From an uncultured Acinetobacter sp. (GTDB taxonomy: Bacteria > Pseudomonadota > Gammaproteobacteria > Pseudomonadales > Moraxellaceae): 10,091 nt of DNA. Positions within the stretch are counted from its first letter, which is position 1; each line of letters starts with the position of its first letter. The position numbers and the translations under genes are program-made. Positions 7,303 through 10,091 of the stretch are shown here, piece after piece. The stretch is taken from positions 1-10,091 of the forward strand of contig CAAFWA010000276.1 in assembly GCA_900766635.1 (NCBI GenBank). Reading direction: 5' to 3'. The notes under the pieces were generated by a model. It was not told where the DNA came from and did no database searches. It saw only the letters and a program-made list of their open reading frames with translations.

Positions 7303-7328
7303 CAATTTCAAAAATAGTTTTTGAATTG
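7303..7328. repeat. Imperfect palindrome over the rpoD -35 region
   Basis: CAATT(T)CAAAAA (7303-7314) and TTTTTGAATTG (7318-7328) around TAG, with one unpaired base. It abuts the extended -10 element of the rpoD promoter, the position of a repressor or activator site. It could also be just A/T tracts. Confidence 0.4.
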
Positions 7329-7538
7329 ATGACTCAAGCATGATTTGTCGCTATTTGGGTTGAATGTGAATATGGGGTTGCTCGTTTAAATTACAAGCGT
7401 AAAGTGCAACATGGCTGCAAATTTTTATATATTTTAACATATTTGAATATCAAGCGTTCATTGTTTAATAAATACGCAAAAAATACTACCCCTAACCGTA
7501 CTAAAAACTTGAATTTTTACTTGTAATGAGAATAACAC

Positions 7539-7567
7539 TTGACAAGATCAACAAAGGCAGATAAATA
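7539..7567 (+). promoter_or_regulatory. Sigma-70 promoter for the PA3496-like/UPF0149 pair
   Basis: A perfect -35 TTGACA (7539-7544). The -10 lies in AGATAAATA, either GATAAA (15 bp spacing) or TAAATA (17 bp). Transcription would start near 7573, about 35 bases before the GTG at 7609. Confidence 0.6.
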
Positions 7568-7608
7568 GCGCCTAGACCCATTACATTTTTTCATTAGAGG
7601 TAGTTTTA

Positions 7609-7815
7609 GTGTCTTCGACAGATTTTGAACTAGATGATAACTACGGTGATGATGATGTTAATTTCGAGGAGGCCTCACCAAAGCTGAGTGCTAAAGAGTC
7701 GTTGGAAAAACGCCGCCTCATCGATGAATTACTCGCGCAACGTCGTTTAGAACGTGAACTCAAAGACTTTGATTATGACATCGACGATGACGATGACTTT
7801 GACGACGAAGATTAA
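7609..7815 (+). CDS. Small acidic protein, PA3496-like
   Basis: A 68-residue protein with two acidic ends and a charged helical centre: N-terminal D-D-N-Y-G-D-D-D-V, then E-S-L-E-K-R-R-L-I-D-E-L-L-A-Q-R-R-L-E-R-E-L (31-51), then a tail of almost only D, E and F (from about 53). This layout resembles the short family named after Pseudomonas PA3496, called a putative envelope integrity protein; I place it by pattern, not by a unique motif. There is no signal peptide or membrane segment, so a direct envelope location is not evident. The GTG start is supported by AGAGG 8 bases upstream and by the promoter just before it. It is followed after 72 bp by the UPF0149 gene on the same strand, with no terminator between, so they are probably co-transcribed. 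Confidence 0.75.
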   Translation: MSSTDFELDDNYGDDDVNFEEASPKLSAKESLEKRRLIDELLAQRRLERELKDFDYDIDDDDDFDDED

Positions 7816-7887
7816 GCAAATTTCATGTAGCATGGCTTGAATAAATGCTATGCTAAACCTTTCGATATTTCTAAGTTTGGATATTAG

Positions 7888-8412
7888 ATGAGTGCTTTTG
7901 ATTTAGACCAATTAAGCGAATATTTAGATGGCGACCAAAATGAGTACGGTCTAGATTTTGCTGCCACACATGGTTTCTTGTGTGCGATTGCAGTTGGCCC
8001 TCAATTTGACAAATGGTTAGATGAGCTATTCGAAGGCAATCAGAAAAAGGTTCCAGCAGAAATCATCGCACAGGTCAAAGCATGGTTAGAGGCAATTCGT
8101 CAAAGCCTAGCGAACGAAGAGGGCATTGAGTTTCCGTTTGAGATTGAAGAAGCAGACACCGAATCGAGCTTAGGTGATTGGAGTGTAGGCTTTGTTGATG
8201 CCATGTTCTTAAATGAAGATGCTTGGTTTACCGATGAATTTGAAGAACAATTGGTAGACTTAACGTTACCAATTATGGTGTTTAGTGGCATCGATGAAGA
8301 AGATCCTCAAATGGAATCTTTCCGTCGTAATGGTCAATTGATGGATGAGTTGGCAGAAGAAATTCCTGACAACTTAAACGAAATTTATTTGATGTACCAT
8401 ACACCAAAGTAA
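7888..8412 (+). CDS. UPF0149 (YecA/YgfB) family protein
   Basis: A 174-residue acidic, mostly helical cytosolic protein. It shows the family signatures T-H-G-F-L-C-A-I-A-V-G-P (27-38) and D-W-S-V-G-F-V-D-A-M (97-106), and the L-P-I-M-V-F-S-G (127-134) helix seen in YgfB/YecA proteins. It has no C-terminal zinc-binding SEC-C motif, so it is the short form. The family's biochemical role is not settled; YgfB in Pseudomonas aeruginosa has been tied to regulation of a peptidoglycan-recycling amidase and beta-lactam resistance, but this protein need not be its orthologue. ATG at 7888 has a weak GGA site 8-9 bases upstream. It follows the PA3496-like gene by 72 bp, in which a possible internal extended -10 (TGC-TATGCT, 7846-7854) is seen. 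A strong terminator follows. Confidence 0.82.
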   Translation: MSAFDLDQLSEYLDGDQNEYGLDFAATHGFLCAIAVGPQFDKWLDELFEGNQKKVPAEIIAQVKAWLEAIRQSLANEEGIEFPFEIEEADTESSLGDWSVGFVDAMFLNEDAWFTDEFEEQLVDLTLPIMVFSGIDEEDPQMESFRRNGQLMDELAEEIPDNLNEIYLMYHTPK

Positions 8413-8422
8413 GTGAAATTCT

Positions 8423-8450
8423 AAAAAAAGCACCTAAGGGTGCTTTTTTT
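8423..8450. terminator. Bidirectional terminator shared by the UPF0149 and DedA genes
   Basis: GCACC (8430-8434), loop TAAG, GGTGC (8439-8443), flanked by seven A (8423-8429) and seven T (8444-8450). On the minus strand the stem begins at the DedA stop codon (8449-8451), so the last codon overlaps the terminator. Confidence 0.93.
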
Positions 8451-9057
8451 ATGGGCGTTTTTTTCGCATATGGCGTCGATAAAAAATTACAGCAATCATC
8501 AGCGCAACAATCGCTAAAATCACATAGCCCACTTGGCTAAAAATTTGCTGCATCAAAGCTTGGTTTTCGCCAAAATAAAATCCCATACAGGCTAAAAACG
8601 TGGTCCAAATGATCGTGCCTAAACCACTAAACAGCATAAATTTCCAAAATGGCATACGGCTCATGCCAGCAGGAATACTAATTAAAGAGCGTACCGCAGG
8701 CACCATACGCCCTAAAAATACAATCCGATGACCATATTGTTCAAACCATGCTAAGGATTTTTTGACATCATCAGCCTGAATAAATAAGTATTTGCCATAG
8801 CGATCGACAAAACGAAAAATTGCCGCATGACTAAATTGATAGCCAATCCAATACAAAACCGCAGCAGCAAGTAACGAGCCTAAACTCCCTGCAATAATCA
8901 CCCCCACTAAGGTTAAAGTGCCTTGTGAGGCGGTATAGCCTGCCGAGGGCATAATAATTTCTGAGGGAATGGGCGGAAAGACGTTATCGAGAAACATTAA
9001 CAGGGCAATACCGAAATAGCCCAAACGTTCCATAATGGCAATAATCCAAGCAGTCAA
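8449..9057 (-). CDS. DedA-family inner-membrane protein
   Basis: A 202-residue protein of the DedA (SNARE-associated/VTT) family, some members of which flip lipids such as undecaprenyl phosphate across the inner membrane or support proton-dependent envelope homeostasis. The N-terminal re-entrant motif F-L-D-N-V-F-P-P-I-P-S-E (22-33) carries acidic D24 and E33. The second motif, GRMVPAVRSLISIPAGMSRM (116-135), carries R117 and R123, spaced as the essential arginines of E. coli YqjA. Several hydrophobic segments (about 12-30, 48-72, 141-160, 176-193) and a basic tail R-R-H-M-R-K-K-R complete it. The start is TTG at 9057, which gives the usual family N-terminus; the ribosome site is weak, and ATG at 9033 is the alternative. 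DedA homologues in Burkholderia affect polymyxin resistance; nothing here shows that for this protein. Confidence 0.88.
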   Translation of the reverse strand: MTAWIIAIMERLGYFGIALLMFLDNVFPPIPSEIIMPSAGYTASQGTLTLVGVIIAGSLGSLLAAAVLYWIGYQFSHAAIFRFVDRYGKYLFIQADDVKKSLAWFEQYGHRIVFLGRMVPAVRSLISIPAGMSRMPFWKFMLFSGLGTIIWTTFLACMGFYFGENQALMQQIFSQVGYVILAIVALMIAVIFYRRHMRKKRP

Positions 9058-9131
9058 ATTGATAGACTCATGTGATGGGTTAAAGAAATGATGCTAGGTG
9101 GCTTTTTCAATAAGATAAAGCACGCTTTTGT

Positions 9132-9160
9132 AAAAAAAGCCCGCAAGATGCGGGCTTTTT
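9132..9160 (-). terminator. Terminator after trhO
   Basis: GCCCGC (9139-9144) and GCGGGC (9150-9155) with an AAGAT loop region, flanked by A run 9132-9138 and T run 9156-9160. It ends the leftward trhO transcript, 10 bp after the stop. Confidence 0.92.
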
Positions 9161-9170
9161 GATGAATCGA

Positions 9171-10091
9171 TTACAGACGCTTGCGTTTTGCTGCAGCAAT
9201 TTGTGATTGACGCATACGGAAGCCTTCTTTTTGCTTCTCTGTGGTCTTGTCGATGCAATAGACACACGACACACCATGCTCATAGCTTGGCAATTCCACT
9301 TCTTCAGGCAGTAATGGCCAACCACAGGCATGACATTTCACATGTTGACCTTCTTCAACACCATGAGTGACCGCAGTACGGCCATCAAATACGAAACATT
9401 CACCTTCCCATAAGCTTTCTTCAGGTGGCGTTTCTTCTAAGTATTTTAAGATACCGCCTTTTAAGTGATAAACTTCGGTAAAGCCTTCTTGTAATAACAA
9501 AGAGGTTGATTTTTCGCAGCGAATACCACCGGTACAGAACATCGCAATTTTCTTATCCTTGTGCTGTTCCAAGTTCTTCTTCACGTATTCAGGGAATTCA
9601 CGGAAGGTTTCAGTTTTTGGATCAATCGCGCCTTTAAACGTACCTGCTTTGTATTCGTAGTCGTTACGTGTATCGACTAAAATCACATCATCACGGCTAA
9701 TCAGCTCATTCCACTCTTTTGGATCAAGATAGTGACCAACTAAATCACGTGGTTTTACAGGTACACCTAAGGTCACAATCTCTTTTTTGAGCTTGATCTT
9801 CATTTTACGAAACGGCTTATCATCGCTGTGCGATTCTTTATATTCCATTTCATTAAAACCTTCGTTTAAAAGGAATTGATGAATGGTATCAATCGCAGCA
9901 CGGTCACCGGCTACGGTTCCGTTAATCCCTTCGCCAGCTACAATTAAAGTACCGCATAGATTGATGGTATTTACCAAATCTAAAAGACGTTGTTGCAGAT
10001 CGGCAGGATCTTGAACTTCTTTGAATTGATAAAGTGCGGCAACAACCCAACCAGTCGTCGCTTGCTGTTCTACAGGTGCAAGCTGTTCTAC
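9171..10091 (-). CDS. trhO: tRNA uridine(34) hydroxylase TrhO (YceA, rhodanese family), start outside window
   Basis: 306 residues are visible; family members are about 310-320, so only a few N-terminal codons are missing past the right edge. TrhO hydroxylates U34 of certain tRNAs to 5-hydroxyuridine, using oxygen. Parts: an N-terminal acylphosphatase-like domain with A-G-E-G-I-N-G-T-V (52-60 of the visible part); a rhodanese domain with V-D-T-R-N-D-Y-E (139-146) and the active loop C-T-G-G-I-R-C-E-K (186-194), with both conserved cysteines C186 and C192; and a C-terminal tail with two CxxC pairs (C253/C256 and C276/C279), probably binding zinc. The frame stays open through 10091. An internal TTG at 9977 is not the start, because the sequence before it (WVVAALYQF) belongs to the family. 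Confidence 0.95.
   Translation of the reverse strand, partial: VEQLAPVEQQATTGWVVAALYQFKEVQDPADLQQRLLDLVNTINLCGTLIVAGEGINGTVAGDRAAIDTIHQFLLNEGFNEMEYKESHSDDKPFRKMKIKLKKEIVTLGVPVKPRDLVGHYLDPKEWNELISRDDVILVDTRNDYEYKAGTFKGAIDPKTETFREFPEYVKKNLEQHKDKKIAMFCTGGIRCEKSTSLLLQEGFTEVYHLKGGILKYLEETPPEESLWEGECFVFDGRTAVTHGVEEGQHVKCHACGWPLLPEEVELPSYEHGVSCVYCIDKTTEKQKEGFRMRQSQIAAAKRKRL

Larger units (their letters stand above)
7250..7608. other. Divergent control region between rpoD and the PA3496-like gene
   Basis: A 359-bp, AT-rich region without a coding frame I can support. It holds an rpoD promoter candidate on the minus strand near 7294-7302, an imperfect palindrome at 7303-7328, and a plus-strand promoter near 7539-7567. 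The middle (about 7380-7530) shows several A/T tracts but no motif I can name; it may bend or serve as an UP element. Confidence 0.7.

Noticed and set aside
9107..9331. 74-residue minus-strand frame overlapping trhO
   Set aside because: It lies in another frame over the trhO C-terminus and its terminator, with no ribosome site or family features.
1..10091. Mobile element, CRISPR array, toxin-antitoxin or defence system
   Set aside because: No transposase, integrase, regularly spaced repeats, tRNA attachment site or known defence domain was seen on either strand.

Overview
The window reads as a chromosomal housekeeping region of a gammaproteobacterium of the Moraxellaceae, most likely Acinetobacter. 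The evidence is AT-rich base composition, an RpoD whose N-terminus and acidic linker match the Acinetobacter primary sigma factor as I know it, and typical Acinetobacter versions of LipB, TrhO and a PlaP-like permease. I see no phage, transposon, CRISPR, rRNA or tRNA genes. All genes look intact except the two cut by the window edges.

Layout, left to right. (1) The 3' end of trmL (tRNA wobble methyltransferase, +) with its terminator. A small predicted exported protein of unknown function follows (+). It converges on a PlaP-type putrescine/amine permease (-), with a shared bidirectional terminator between them. (2) A minus-strand block at 2392-7249. In transcription order it is rpoD, a YbeD/DUF493 protein, lipB, an SCP2-domain protein and an iron-dependent alcohol dehydrogenase. 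Hairpin terminators split it after rpoD, after the ybeD-like gene and after the dehydrogenase. The last two genes overlap by 8 bp. The lipB-SCP2 junction has no clear terminator. (3) A 359-bp divergent control region between rpoD (-) and a plus-strand pair: a very acidic 68-residue PA3496-like protein and an acidic UPF0149/YecA-family protein. (4) A DedA-family membrane protein (-) that shares a terminator with the UPF0149 gene. Last is trhO (-, tRNA U34 hydroxylase), whose first few codons lie beyond the right edge.

The genes cover transcription (RpoD), lipoate attachment (LipB, with YbeD beside it as in enterobacteria), wobble-base tRNA modification at both ends (TrmL and TrhO, coincidentally), polyamine uptake (PlaP-like), envelope lipid handling (DedA) and a possible lipid/alcohol oxidation pair (SCP2 plus Fe-ADH). 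No clear undescribed system stands out. The best leads are the overlapping SCP2/Fe-ADH pair, three palindromes placed on predicted promoters or leaders (rpoD, ybeD-like, plaP), and the unnamed exported protein. Six of the ten genes begin with GTG or TTG by my reading, so several starts need checking.
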